Assembly (NCBI GenBank): GCA_964573725.1
Contig: CAZNLJ010000012.1
Location: forward strand, 1-64,000
DNA from: UBA6168 sp964573725
Lineage (GTDB): Bacteria; Bacteroidota; Bacteroidia; Chitinophagales; Saprospiraceae
Direction of reading: 5' to 3'
DNA: 64,000 nt
Part shown: positions 1 to 9,199 of the stretch, piece after piece
Numbering within the stretch: the first letter of the stretch is position 1
Layout of the letters: each line of letters starts with the position of its first letter
The notes under the pieces: generated by a model
The model's database searches: none
The model's input: only the letters and a program-made list of their open reading frames with translations
What the model was told of the DNA's origin: nothing
Program-made: the position numbers and the translations under genes

Positions 1-1170
1 CAGGGTGCCCGCATCGCCGGCTGCCTGCACATGACCATCCAGACGGCCGTCCTGATCGAAACCCTGGTGGAACTGGGCGCGGAGGTCACCTGGTCCTCCT
101 GTAATATTTTCTCGACCCAGGACCATGCCGCCGCCGCCATCGCCGCCGCCGGCATCCCCGTTTACGCCTGGAAAGGCCAGACGGAGGAGGAATTCTGGTG
201 GTGCATCGAGCAGACCCTCTTCGCTTTCGAGGACGGGCAGCCGCTGAACATGATTTTGGACGACGGTGGGGACCTGACCAATGTCGTCCTGGACCGTTAT
301 CCGGAACTGGTCGCCGGTATCCGCGGCATCAGCGAGGAAACCACGACCGGTGTCCATCGGCTCTACGAACGCCAGGCGGCGGGTACGCTCCCGATGCCGG
401 CCATCAACGTCAACGACAGCGTGACGAAATCCAAGTTCGACAACAAATATGGCTGTAAGGAAAGTCTGGTGGATGCCATCCGCCGGGCCACGGACATCAT
501 GATGGCCGGCAAGGTGGCGGTCGTCGCCGGTTACGGCGATGTCGGCAAAGGCTCCGCCGCTTCCCTGCGCGGCGCCGGCTGCCGCGTCATCGTGACGGAA
601 ATCGACCCGATCTGCGCCCTCCAGGCCGCCATGGACGGCTACCAGGTGCTCCGCATGGAGAACGCCATCCCGCAGGCCAATATCGTGGTGACGGCGACGG
701 GCAACTGCAACATCGTCTCCGAAAAACATTTCCGGTTGATGAAGGACAAGACCATCGTCTGTAACATCGGCCACTTCGACAACGAGATCGATGTGGCCTG
801 GCTCAAGGCGAACTACGGGGATACCCGCGTCACCATCAAACCGCAGGTGGACAAGTACACCATCGACGGCAACGACATCCTCCTGCTCGCGGAAGGCAGG
901 CTGGTCAACCTGGGCTGCGCCACCGGACACCCTTCCTTCGTGATGTCCAACTCCTTCACCAACCAGGTGCTGGCGCAAATGGAACTGTGGAAGGCCTCCG
1001 GTCAATACGAGAACAAGGTGTACACCCTGCCCAAGCACCTGGACGAACAAGTGGCCAGGCTGCACCTGGCCAAGATCGGGGTCGAGCTGGAGTCGCTGAC
1101 GGAAGAACAGGCCGATTACATCGGTGTTCCGAAGGCCGGCCCGTTCAAACCGGAATACTACCGCTATTGA
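1..1170 (+). CDS. ahcY: Adenosylhomocysteinase (5' partial)
   Basis: Cytosolic NAD-dependent hydrolase that splits S-adenosylhomocysteine into adenosine and homocysteine, clearing the product of SAM-dependent methylation. The frame is open from base 1 and already reads family sequence (GARIAGCLHM), so the first roughly 50 codons lie outside the window and the ATG at 31 is internal. Visible hallmarks are STQDHAAA, the Rossmann motif GYGDVGKGSA, the NIGHFDNEID segment and the C-terminal PFKPEYYRY, which ends the family and carries the conserved Lys-Tyr pair. The 3' end is intact. It is followed 121 nt later by mutA in the same direction. Confidence 0.97.
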   Translation, partial: QGARIAGCLHMTIQTAVLIETLVELGAEVTWSSCNIFSTQDHAAAAIAAAGIPVYAWKGQTEEEFWWCIEQTLFAFEDGQPLNMILDDGGDLTNVVLDRYPELVAGIRGISEETTTGVHRLYERQAAGTLPMPAINVNDSVTKSKFDNKYGCKESLVDAIRRATDIMMAGKVAVVAGYGDVGKGSAASLRGAGCRVIVTEIDPICALQAAMDGYQVLRMENAIPQANIVVTATGNCNIVSEKHFRLMKDKTIVCNIGHFDNEIDVAWLKANYGDTRVTIKPQVDKYTIDGNDILLLAEGRLVNLGCATGHPSFVMSNSFTNQVLAQMELWKASGQYENKVYTLPKHLDEQVARLHLAKIGVELESLTEEQADYIGVPKAGPFKPEYYRY

Positions 1171-1291
1171 CCGGCTCCGGCCCAGGAAGTGGGTCGCCCC
1201 CCTGGTGCAGGTGCCTCCGCACCACCCGCCGGGGGGGCGCTTCCCTTCCCAAGCCCGGCCGGCGGAGAACCTTGCCAACCCTTCCCTGACC

Positions 1292-2449
1292 ATGCCCATC
1301 GAAGAAAAAAGCCCCCCGGCCTCACCCGTCGATTTTCCCCCGGTCCGGTCCGAAATGTGGACCGCCCGGGTGCTGCAGGAAATGGAGGGACACGCTTTTC
1401 CCGATGCCTATGCCGCCCTGGGCATCGGGGGAATGGATCATTTCCCCCATCCCGGAGACGATGATGCGCCCCCGGTGGCGGTGCCGCTCCGGGAATCGGG
1501 CGGCTGGGAATTGGCGGAGACGGTTCCGGTCGCCGGCGGGGACTGGGCCGCTGCGAACGGCCGGGCTTTGGAAGCCCTGGCCATGGGGGCCGATTCGCTC
1601 CGTTTGCTGCTGCCGGCTTCCCCGGCTACAGCCGGCGGCTTGTCCCGCTTGCTGCAGGATATCGACCCGTCCGCCGCCTCGCTCTACCTGGTCCCGGAAA
1701 AGGGGGAGGCTTCCGACTATATCAGGCTGGCAGGCGCCTTCGCGGAGTGGTTGGGGGAGCGGTGCGCCACGGCGGTGGGGGGATTGGAATGGACGCCGGG
1801 ACAAGCCGGCGTCGACGACGCAACCGTCCCGGCGTTCCTGCGGGATACCCTGCATCCCGCTCTGCCGCATGTCCGGACGGTTTCCCTGGTCCGGGAACAG
1901 GGCCTGACGGCAGGGACCCTCGTGGCCGGCTATGTCCGCTTGCTGCAGGATGCCGTGATGACCTTCCACCGCCGGCGGGCTTGTTTTCCGACCTTCGACC
2001 AGTTCAGCCGGCGGACGGTCGTGACCCTGTCGGTGGGACCGGATGTATGGATGGAAGTGGCCGGGCTGCGGGCATTCCGGCTGTTGTGGCGGCAGTTGTG
2101 TCGGGCGTACGGATCGGAGGTGGTTGTCGTTCCCTTGTTGGATGTGTACCTGGCACCTACCGTCCCGGCGGCGGAAGCCGACCGTTTGGTGGCGGACACC
2201 GTGCGTTCGGTGACGGCCGTCCTGGGTGGCGCGGACCGGCTGACGGTCTTGCCGGACACCGCCTACCGGCCGGATTCGGAGCCGGGTGCCGCCGAACGGC
2301 GGCACGCCCGCAACGTCCAGCATATCCTGCGGCTGGAAGCCTTCCTGGACCAGGTGGCCGACCCGCTGGCGGGGAGTCACTTTGTGGAACGCCTGACGGA
2401 AAATATCGCCCGGCTTTCCTGGGATGCGTTCCGGCGCGCGAATTCCTGA
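1292..2449 (+). CDS. Methylmalonyl-CoA mutase small subunit (MutA-like)
   Basis: A 385-residue protein of the methylmalonyl-CoA mutase family. The stretch SRRTVVTLSVGPDVWMEVAGLRAF followed by a conserved RLLW and the late ADPLAGSHFVERLT match the TIM-barrel core of mutase subunits. It has no C-terminal cobalamin-binding domain (no DxHxxG), so it resembles the non-catalytic MutA partner that dimerises with the B12-binding MutB. It is shorter than many MutA proteins. The start at 1292 was chosen because the frame upstream reads Arg/Pro-rich non-family sequence that overlaps ahcY. MutB is not next to it: the next gene is the oppositely oriented aldolase, which is unusual because mutA and mutB normally form one operon. 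Confidence 0.82.
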   Translation: MPIEEKSPPASPVDFPPVRSEMWTARVLQEMEGHAFPDAYAALGIGGMDHFPHPGDDDAPPVAVPLRESGGWELAETVPVAGGDWAAANGRALEALAMGADSLRLLLPASPATAGGLSRLLQDIDPSAASLYLVPEKGEASDYIRLAGAFAEWLGERCATAVGGLEWTPGQAGVDDATVPAFLRDTLHPALPHVRTVSLVREQGLTAGTLVAGYVRLLQDAVMTFHRRRACFPTFDQFSRRTVVTLSVGPDVWMEVAGLRAFRLLWRQLCRAYGSEVVVVPLLDVYLAPTVPAAEADRLVADTVRSVTAVLGGADRLTVLPDTAYRPDSEPGAAERRHARNVQHILRLEAFLDQVADPLAGSHFVERLTENIARLSWDAFRRANS

Positions 2450-2463
2450 GGGTAGGAACGGAA

Positions 2464-2505
2464 GCGGCCATCCCCGCACCGGAGCCCGGATTTGGGAATG
2501 GCCGC
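2464..2505. terminator. Possible convergent hairpin between mutA and aldolase
   Basis: The arms GCGGCCAT (2464-2471) and ATGGCCGC (2498-2505) are perfect inverted copies, and a further three pairs follow after one mismatch. The hairpin sits in the 112-nt gap where the two genes converge. There is no T run on either side, so termination is inferred from position only. Confidence 0.3.
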
Positions 2506-2561
2506 CAGAATCCCGCCGATCGCCGGGTTGTCGGCTTTCATCAGCGGGTCAGCGCCCGAAG

Positions 2562-3647
2562 TCAGGCATTCCGGTTGAGGCAGTTCAGGTCCTCGAAAGC
2601 GAGTTTCAGGCGCTTGACGAACTGGTCCTCCCCTTTGCGGAGCCATACCCGCGGGTCGTAGTATTTCTTGTTCGGCTTGTCCTCCCCTTCGGGATTGCCG
2701 ATTTGGCCTTGCAGGTATCCTTCCTTTCCCTTGTAATAGTGGAGGACACCTTCCCAGAACGCCCATTGCATATCGGTGTCGATGTTCATCTTGATGGCAC
2801 CGTAGCTGATGGCTTCCCGGATTTCTTCCCGGCTGGAGCCGCTGCCGCCGTGGAAGACGAAATTGATGGGAAGCTGACGGGCGGTCTGGAACTTCTCCCG
2901 GACATAGTCCTGTGAATTCTTGAGGATGATGGGCTCCAGCCGGACGTTGCCGGGTTTGTAAACACCATGCACGTTGCCGAACGCGGCGGCGATGGTGAAG
3001 CGGTCGGAAACCTGGCTCAGGTGTTCATAGGCATAGGCCACTTCGGAAGGCTGGGTATACAGCTTGGAGCTGTCGACGCCCGTGTTGTCCACACCGTCCT
3101 CTTCCCCTCCGGTGACGCCGAGTTCTATCTCGAGGGTCATGCCGATGGCGGCCATCCGGCGGAGGTATTCCCGGGAGATTTCCACGTTCTCCTGCAGCGG
3201 TTCTTCCGAGAGGTCCAGCATGTGGGAGCTGTAGAGCGGATATCCGTTCTTTTCGTAAAAACGTTCCCCTTCCTCGAGGAGCCCGTCGATCCAGGGCAAC
3301 AGGTTCTTGGCGCAGTGGTCGGTGTGCATGATGACCGTCACCCCGTAGGCCTTGGCCAGGGTGTGCACGTGCATGGCACCGGAAATGCCGCCGAGGATGG
3401 TGGCCTGCTGGCCTTCGTTGGAGAGCCCCTTGCCGGCGAAGAACTGGGCGCCGCCGTTGGAGAACTGTATGATGACCGGGGAGTTGACGGCCTTGGCGGT
3501 CTCCAGGACCGCATTGACGGAGTTGGTACCGACGACGTTGACGGCCGGCAGGGCGAAGTCGTGGTCGTTGGCGTAGTGGAGGAGTTCGGTCACTTCGTCG
3601 CCGGAAATGACACCGGGACGGAATCGGGTGGATGATAAGACATTCAT
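2562..3647 (-). CDS. fbaA: Class II fructose-bisphosphate aldolase
   Basis: Zinc-dependent aldolase of glycolysis and gluconeogenesis, interconverting fructose 1,6-bisphosphate with glyceraldehyde 3-phosphate and dihydroxyacetone phosphate. The 361-residue length matches the class IIA (E. coli FbaA) type. Residues 108-111 are HTDH, containing the catalytic Asp110 and zinc ligand His111; later IELGVTGGEEDGVDN carries the flexible active-site loop, NVHGVY a further zinc ligand and FHGGSGS the phosphate-binding segment. The protein ends in a lysine-rich segment typical of this type. It is a single gene facing mutA, with a recognisable -7 promoter element 26 nt before its ATG. Confidence 0.97.
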   Translation of the reverse strand: MNVLSSTRFRPGVISGDEVTELLHYANDHDFALPAVNVVGTNSVNAVLETAKAVNSPVIIQFSNGGAQFFAGKGLSNEGQQATILGGISGAMHVHTLAKAYGVTVIMHTDHCAKNLLPWIDGLLEEGERFYEKNGYPLYSSHMLDLSEEPLQENVEISREYLRRMAAIGMTLEIELGVTGGEEDGVDNTGVDSSKLYTQPSEVAYAYEHLSQVSDRFTIAAAFGNVHGVYKPGNVRLEPIILKNSQDYVREKFQTARQLPINFVFHGGSGSSREEIREAISYGAIKMNIDTDMQWAFWEGVLHYYKGKEGYLQGQIGNPEGEDKPNKKYYDPRVWLRKGEDQFVKRLKLAFEDLNCLNRNA

Positions 3648-3672
3648 ATCGGCAAGTATCTTTAGTGAGCCG

Positions 3673-3680
3673 CAAAAATA
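3673..3680 (-). promoter_or_regulatory. Bacteroidota -7 promoter element for fbaA
   Basis: Read on the minus strand the sequence is TATTTTTG, an exact TAnnTTTG match, 26 nt upstream of the aldolase ATG and inside an AT-rich patch. No clear TTTG -33 element is visible at the expected distance. Confidence 0.5.
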
Positions 3681-3860
3681 TCAAGAATTGAACTATTTTC
3701 TGATTTTTGGAAAAAAATCGGACGCTGCTGCGGCCCGGTGGCGGCGGCGGCAAGGAATGTTTCGCCCCGCCGACTGTTTGCCGACAAAGCCGGCGGCTCC
3801 GCTTATCCCAGGTCCTGGCCAGTCCCTCCGACAGGACGGAGCCGCCCCGCCGGGATAGAA

Positions 3861-5555
3861 ATGAATACGATGAAAACCATCGACCGTCTATTGCTGAAAG
3901 GCTTCCTGCCGCCGTTCGTGGTGACCTTTTTCATCGCCCTCTTCGTGTTGGTCATGCAAACCCTGTGGATGTACATCGATGACATCGCAGGGAAAGGGGT
4001 CGGCTTCTTCCTGTTGACGGAATTGGTGGGCTACATGTCCGTATCCATGATCCCCATGGCTTTGCCTTTGGCCGTCCTGATATCCTCCGTCATGGTGATG
4101 GGCAACATGGCGGAGCGCTACGAACTGTCCAGCATGAAATCCGCCGGTGTTTCCCTGTGGCGGGTGATGTGGCCGCTGATGTGGGTCACCGCCCTGGTCG
4201 GGGGCGTATCTTTCCTGTGTTCCAACCACCTGATCCCGGTATCGAACCTGAAGTTCAAGTCCAGGTTGCATGACATCAAATACCAGAAACCGGCGCTGAG
4301 CCTCGAGGAATCCGTCTTCAACAACGATTTCCAGGGTTTTTCGATCCGGATCGGGGATAAGCGGTCGGACGGCAGGACCATCCACGACGTGCAGGTCTTC
4401 GACAACCGGGAGGCCAACCAGGGGCGGTTGACCTTGGTGACGGCGGACAGCGGACAAATGTACGGGACGCCGGACGGCAATTTCTTCATCATGGACCTGT
4501 ACGACGGATACCAGTACCTCGAGCCGAAGCCGACCCAGACCAAGAACGGCCGCAATTACCCCATGATGCGGGCTTCCTTCCGCGCGTGGACCAAGGTGTT
4601 CGACCTGTACGAATTCGAACTCGACCGGACGGACGAGAACCTTTTCAAGTCGCACCATACCATGCTAAGCAACCGGCAGCTGCTCATCGCCATCGATTCG
4701 ATCGACCGGGATATCGCCGGAAAAATCCTCCGGCTGGCCGAGGTCACCAACCGGAACTACTATTTCTGGGACAAGGCCTGGGAGGAGGAACAGGCGGCCC
4801 GCCGGGAAAAGGAGGCGGCCGACATCAGGGCCGCAAAGCAGGAAGCGGCCAGGGCGGCGGCAGTCGCCTCCGGTGGGGCGGACACCTTGTCGGATGCCGT
4901 CGTGCCGTTGACAGTCACCCGGTCCGCCCCGGGCACGCTGCCGGACCGCTCCTCGTCCGTCCCCCCGGGTGGTCCGGCCCGGGGCAGGAAAATCGAGGCG
5001 CCCCGCGACCAGATAGACCCTTGGCCCCAGGATATCCGGGGGGAGCTGTCCGCTTATCCTTCCTTTGTGTCCCTGTTCATCCCTTCGAAACAGGACCTGC
5101 TCATGGAAAAGGCCGCCGGCATCGTGCGGACCCTCAAGGACCAGGCCGTCAATACGGAACAGTCCCTCCGCCGTACCCGGGAAAGCCGGGTCAAACATAT
5201 CTTCGAATACCACATGAAATTCAACCTGGCGGTTGCCTGCATCGTCTTCCTGTTCATCGGTGCCCCGATGGGGGCCATCGTCCGGAAAGGAGGATTCGGC
5301 TGGCCCATGCTGATTTCCATCGTTTTCTTCATGTTGTTCATCATCATCAACATCTTCAGCAAGAACATCGCCGAACGCTCCGTCATCTACCCCGTTCCCG
5401 CCTCCTGGATGTCCACGCTTGTCGTGTTTCCCCTGGGGTGGTTGCTGACCTATTGGGCCATGCGGGACATGGGTTGGTCCCACATCCGGGAAGCCTTCCG
5501 CCTGCTTCCCCGGCGGTCCCGGAAGCCCCGCACCGAAAGCCCCGCAAAGGATTGA
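3861..5555 (+). CDS. LptF/LptG family permease with central insertion
   Basis: An inner-membrane subunit of the LPS-export ABC complex LptB2FG (YjgP/YjgQ family), 564 residues. The N-terminal half holds transmembrane helices starting at about residue 10, with the conserved MAERYELSSMKSAGVS coupling-helix region that contacts LptB. A periplasmic domain follows, and the last helices are near residues 450-550. Between them, at about residues 300-400, sits a charged Glu/Ala/Lys/Arg coiled-coil-like stretch and a Pro/Ser-rich linker that makes the protein about 200 residues longer than E. coli LptF. ATG 3861 was chosen because upstream codons give non-family sequence; ATG 3870 is also possible. 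LptB is not nearby. Confidence 0.88.
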   Translation: MNTMKTIDRLLLKGFLPPFVVTFFIALFVLVMQTLWMYIDDIAGKGVGFFLLTELVGYMSVSMIPMALPLAVLISSVMVMGNMAERYELSSMKSAGVSLWRVMWPLMWVTALVGGVSFLCSNHLIPVSNLKFKSRLHDIKYQKPALSLEESVFNNDFQGFSIRIGDKRSDGRTIHDVQVFDNREANQGRLTLVTADSGQMYGTPDGNFFIMDLYDGYQYLEPKPTQTKNGRNYPMMRASFRAWTKVFDLYEFELDRTDENLFKSHHTMLSNRQLLIAIDSIDRDIAGKILRLAEVTNRNYYFWDKAWEEEQAARREKEAADIRAAKQEAARAAAVASGGADTLSDAVVPLTVTRSAPGTLPDRSSSVPPGGPARGRKIEAPRDQIDPWPQDIRGELSAYPSFVSLFIPSKQDLLMEKAAGIVRTLKDQAVNTEQSLRRTRESRVKHIFEYHMKFNLAVACIVFLFIGAPMGAIVRKGGFGWPMLISIVFFMLFIIINIFSKNIAERSVIYPVPASWMSTLVVFPLGWLLTYWAMRDMGWSHIREAFRLLPRRSRKPRTESPAKD

Positions 5556-5759
5556 AGCCCCCGACGGAATCCGCTTCGCCTTTCCGACGGGACTGTGGAA
5601 TTTCATGGTGTCGGACGGCTTCGGCACCGGTTTGTATCCGATTTTTATCCGGAAATACAGAATTTCCATATCTTTCGCCCGAAACCGGCGGTTACTTTCC
5701 GTTTACGCGCATGATTCCCTGCGCCACCGCCACCATGCAGCACGAAAAATCGACGGATT

Positions 5760-7568
5760 ATGACAGCAAAGAAAGAAGCCTGGGGGTCCCGGGTCGGATT
5801 GATTCTTGCGATGGCCGGCAACGCCGTCGGCCTGGGTAATTTCCTGCGTTTCCCGGTCCAGGCCGTACAGAACGGGGGCGGCGCTTTCATCATTCCCTAC
5901 CTGGTCTGTTTCCTCCTGATGGGCATCCCGCTGTTGTTGATCGAATGGAGCATGGGCCGTTACGGCGGCCGCTACGGCAACCACAGCACCCCTTACATCC
6001 TGGATTCCATGGCGAAAGGAAGGTGGTGGAAATATGCCGGCGTGTTCGGGATCTTCACCAACCTGGCCGTCGCCGCCTACTATTGCTACATCGAGAGCTG
6101 GACCATGTCGTATGTCTTCCATTCGCTGACGGGTACCTTCGCCGGCATGGACCAGGGACAGGTGGCGGGCTTCTTCACCGACTACGTCGACATCGGTAAA
6201 TCCATATCCGGTATCCCCTATGAGGCGGTCGTCTTTTACATCGTTTGCCTGGTGCTGAACACCTGGATCCTTTCCAACGGCATCAGCGGCGTGGAGAAGG
6301 TGGCCAAGATCGGGATGCCCCTCCTGATCCTGTTCGGTGTCTTGTTGGCCATCCGGGGCTTGACCCTGGGGACTTCCGGCGCCACGGCGGCACACCCGAC
6401 GGCATCCGCCTGGGACGGGCTCAACTTCCTGTGGACGCCCCAATATGATTCCCTCACGAATCCGAAGGTTTGGATGGCGGCGGCAGGACAGATATTCTTC
6501 ACCCTCTCGGTAGGGATGGGTACCATCCATTGCTATGCCGCCTATATCCGTTCCAAGGACGATGTGGCCTTGAACGGCGTATCGGCCGGCTTCATGAACG
6601 AGTTTGTCGAGGTGGTCCTGGGCAGCCTGATCGTCATCCCCATCGCCGCCGGTTATCTCGGTATCGAATGGGTGGAAGCGAATGCAGGGTTCGGAATGGC
6701 CTTCCAGACCATGCCCTACCTGTTCCAGCAATGGGGCCCCCTGTTGGCGATGCTGGCCGGCCTGTTCTGGTTCGGTCTGCTTTTCTTCGCCGGTATCACC
6801 TCTTCCCTCGCCATGGGGACACCCTGGATGGGTTTCATGCGGGACGAGTTCAACTGGGACCGTCGGAAAGGAGCGCTCTCCTTCGGTCTGCTGGTGCTGG
6901 TGCTGGGTTTACCCACCGTCCTCTTCTACAACTACGGCGTCTTCGACGAATACGATTATTGGGCGGGAACCGTTTCCCTGGTGGTGTTCGCCTTGCTGGA
7001 GTCCATCCTGTTCGCCTGGGTCTTCGGTATCGATAAGGGATGGCGCGAAATCAACCTGGGTGCGGATATCCGGCTGCCGGCGATGTTCAAATACATCATC
7101 AAATGGGTGACTCCTTTCCTCCTGCTCTTCGTCTTCCTCGGATCGCTCATCACACCCAAAGGCAACGAATGGTCGGTCCAGTTCGCCAACCTGCTCGGTG
7201 GCAAGGGCTGGGAATTGGACAACGGCTCCATCATCCGGACGCTCACCAACGAAAGCATCAAGGATGAAATCGCCTTCCTTGACGACCCGTCCACCCTGGG
7301 TACGCTCCAAACGGAGGCGGAAACCCTCCGGGAAGTCCGGGAGCAGTCATCGGACCTCAAGGAGCAGGCCCGGCTCTCCGTCCGGTATGACAAGGTCCTC
7401 TCCCGTATTTCCGAGGTATCCGACCCTGCCTATCGTGCCCGGCTGGAAAAGAAGCTGTTTTTCATCCCCCTGGCCCGTCTGATGCTGTTGGGACTGTTCA
7501 TCGGCTTGAGCCTCCTGGTCTACAAGGCATACCGGATCCGTTCCCACAAGGAAAAATTGACATCATGA
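5760..7568 (+). CDS. Sodium-dependent transporter, NSS (SNF) family
   Basis: Inner-membrane sodium-coupled symporter of the neurotransmitter:sodium symporter family, probably carrying an amino acid. Residues 21-32 (NAVGLGNFLRFP) are the family signature in the unwound first helix that binds sodium and substrate. About twelve hydrophobic helices follow. At 602 residues it is longer than LeuT-like proteins; the extra length is a charged soluble segment at roughly residues 475-565 before a last hydrophobic helix. Its stop codon overlaps the start of the next small gene (ATGA at 7565-7568), which points to a two-subunit transporter like MetPS of Corynebacterium. The substrate cannot be told from the sequence. 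Confidence 0.93.
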   Translation: MTAKKEAWGSRVGLILAMAGNAVGLGNFLRFPVQAVQNGGGAFIIPYLVCFLLMGIPLLLIEWSMGRYGGRYGNHSTPYILDSMAKGRWWKYAGVFGIFTNLAVAAYYCYIESWTMSYVFHSLTGTFAGMDQGQVAGFFTDYVDIGKSISGIPYEAVVFYIVCLVLNTWILSNGISGVEKVAKIGMPLLILFGVLLAIRGLTLGTSGATAAHPTASAWDGLNFLWTPQYDSLTNPKVWMAAAGQIFFTLSVGMGTIHCYAAYIRSKDDVALNGVSAGFMNEFVEVVLGSLIVIPIAAGYLGIEWVEANAGFGMAFQTMPYLFQQWGPLLAMLAGLFWFGLLFFAGITSSLAMGTPWMGFMRDEFNWDRRKGALSFGLLVLVLGLPTVLFYNYGVFDEYDYWAGTVSLVVFALLESILFAWVFGIDKGWREINLGADIRLPAMFKYIIKWVTPFLLLFVFLGSLITPKGNEWSVQFANLLGGKGWELDNGSIIRTLTNESIKDEIAFLDDPSTLGTLQTEAETLREVREQSSDLKEQARLSVRYDKVLSRISEVSDPAYRARLEKKLFFIPLARLMLLGLFIGLSLLVYKAYRIRSHKEKLTS

Positions 7569-7681
7569 ACAATGCCGCACTGATAACGATGATCCTCACC
7601 CAAGTGACGGTCATCTCCTTCACCGCTTATTTTTTCTTTCGGGTGTTGCGTACACCGCCCAAGGATTCCGATGAGGGTTGA
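7565..7681 (+). CDS. MetS-like small subunit of NSS transporter (38 aa)
   Basis: A 38-residue protein, MNNAALITMILTQVTVISFT followed by AYFFFRVL and the charged tail RTPPKDSDEG. It has one hydrophobic helix and a short hydrophilic end. Its ATG overlaps the transporter's TGA in the ATGA arrangement, so translation is probably coupled. The shape and context match the small subunits of NSS transporters (MetS family, such as the partner of MetP), which are needed for activity in the characterised example. The match is by size, topology, position and the start AALI-MI, not by alignment. Most gene finders would skip it because of its length. Confidence 0.75.
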   Translation: MNNAALITMILTQVTVISFTAYFFFRVLRTPPKDSDEG

Positions 7682-7956
7682 AGGACCGACCGCTTCCATG
7701 CCTGCCGGTGCCTTGGCTCGCAGGCTTCCTTCCGTCGGGCGTTCCAAGGGCCGGAACGGTCGGGGTGCCGGGGCAACCGGCACGAACCTATTCCCCGCTG
7801 GCGGGTTTATCCCTTAGGGAAACGCCTTGCAATACGCCCGCCCGTCGACCGGTGGGCGGAATACATCCTGCAGGGCCCCGCTCCGATGGGAAGAAAGGCC
7901 CGGCACCGCCCGGGACCGGCTTGCCAAAGGGCTGTCCGAACGTTAAATATCGTACC

Positions 7957-9057
7957 ATGTTAGGTTGGAATTTCGCAGCATTTACCCCGGATGAGGACGA
8001 TGGTTCGCTCTTCGACCGCTTGTTGAAGTTGTTCCAAGACCTGCTCCTGCATACATCGGGGAACATCCGGGAGGCATTGGCCTGGATGACCTCGCTGGAT
8101 CGCCGGCACCGCCTGACCAGCAAGGATTACGGCATGGCCGATTTCATCCAGGACCTCATCGAAAAAGGGTATATCACCCGGAGCGATATGGCCGAGGGGC
8201 CCGGTTTCGTACCCACCTCCAAAATGGAGATCGCCTTGCGCCGGAAAGCGCTGGAGGATGTGTTCGGACAATTGAAAAAGGCGAAGCAAGGCAACCACAC
8301 CACCCGCCAGGGGGGTAGGGGAGACGAGCATACCGCCGAACTGCGTCCGTACGAATTCGGTGATGCCCTCGACTCCATTGCGGTCTCCGAAAGCCTGCGC
8401 AATGCCCATATCAACCACGGCATAGACCGGTTCATGCTGACGCCGGAAGACCTGGAGGTACAGGAAACCTTTTACCAGAGCCTTTCCAGTACGGTGCTCA
8501 TGATCGATATTTCCCACTCCATGATCTTGTACGGGGAAGACCGCATCACCCCCGCCAAACGGGTGGCCCTGGCCCTGTCCGAACTCATCACCACCCGGTA
8601 TCCGAAGGATACGCTGGACATCATAGTCTTCGGGGACGATGCCTGGCAGGTGGAAATCAAGGACCTGCCCTACCTCCAGGTGGGCCCATACCACACCAAT
8701 ACGGTCGCCGGCCTGGAACTGGCCATGGAATTGCTCCGCAAACGCCGCAATCCGAACAAGCAGATCTTCATGATCACCGACGGCAAGCCTACCTGCATCC
8801 GGAAGGGGAAGAAATATTACAAGAACAGCTTCGGACTGGACCGGACCATCGTCAACCGGACCTTGGGGTTGGCCATGAAATGCCGGAAAATGCAGATTCC
8901 CATCACCACCTTCATGATTGCCCGGGATCCCTATCTCGTCCATTTTGTAGACCAATTCACCAAGGCCAACAACGGGAAGGCCTTTTTCAGCAGCCTGCAG
9001 GGACTCGGCGAATTCGTTTTTCTCGATTACAAAGACAACAAGCGCCGGCGGAAATGA
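7957..9057 (+). CDS. von Willebrand factor A (vWA) domain protein
   Basis: A 366-residue soluble protein. The N-terminal half is helical and rich in charged residues. A vWA domain starts near residue 178: the MIDAS metal site is visible as DISHS (184-188), a Thr in YHTNTVAG and the Asp of ITDGKPT. There is no signal peptide or membrane helix, so it is cytoplasmic. The family (CoxE/YehP-like vWA proteins) normally works with a MoxR- or magnesium-chelatase-type AAA+ ATPase; none is next to it here. The start was set at 7957 because the frame before it gives Pro/Gly/Arg-rich sequence with no resemblance to a protein. Function unknown. Confidence 0.85.
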   Translation: MLGWNFAAFTPDEDDGSLFDRLLKLFQDLLLHTSGNIREALAWMTSLDRRHRLTSKDYGMADFIQDLIEKGYITRSDMAEGPGFVPTSKMEIALRRKALEDVFGQLKKAKQGNHTTRQGGRGDEHTAELRPYEFGDALDSIAVSESLRNAHINHGIDRFMLTPEDLEVQETFYQSLSSTVLMIDISHSMILYGEDRITPAKRVALALSELITTRYPKDTLDIIVFGDDAWQVEIKDLPYLQVGPYHTNTVAGLELAMELLRKRRNPNKQIFMITDGKPTCIRKGKKYYKNSFGLDRTIVNRTLGLAMKCRKMQIPITTFMIARDPYLVHFVDQFTKANNGKAFFSSLQGLGEFVFLDYKDNKRRRK

Positions 9058-9199
9058 TACAGGGCCGGGAGATTTCCGGCCACCTGTACCTATCTTCCGG
9101 AAGCCCCTTCCCGCCGCGGCGGCATCCGCGCCGGCCGCTGCCGTCGCCGGATATAGGGAAAACCCGGCCGGAGGCTCGTCCGGAACAAACACAGGAACC

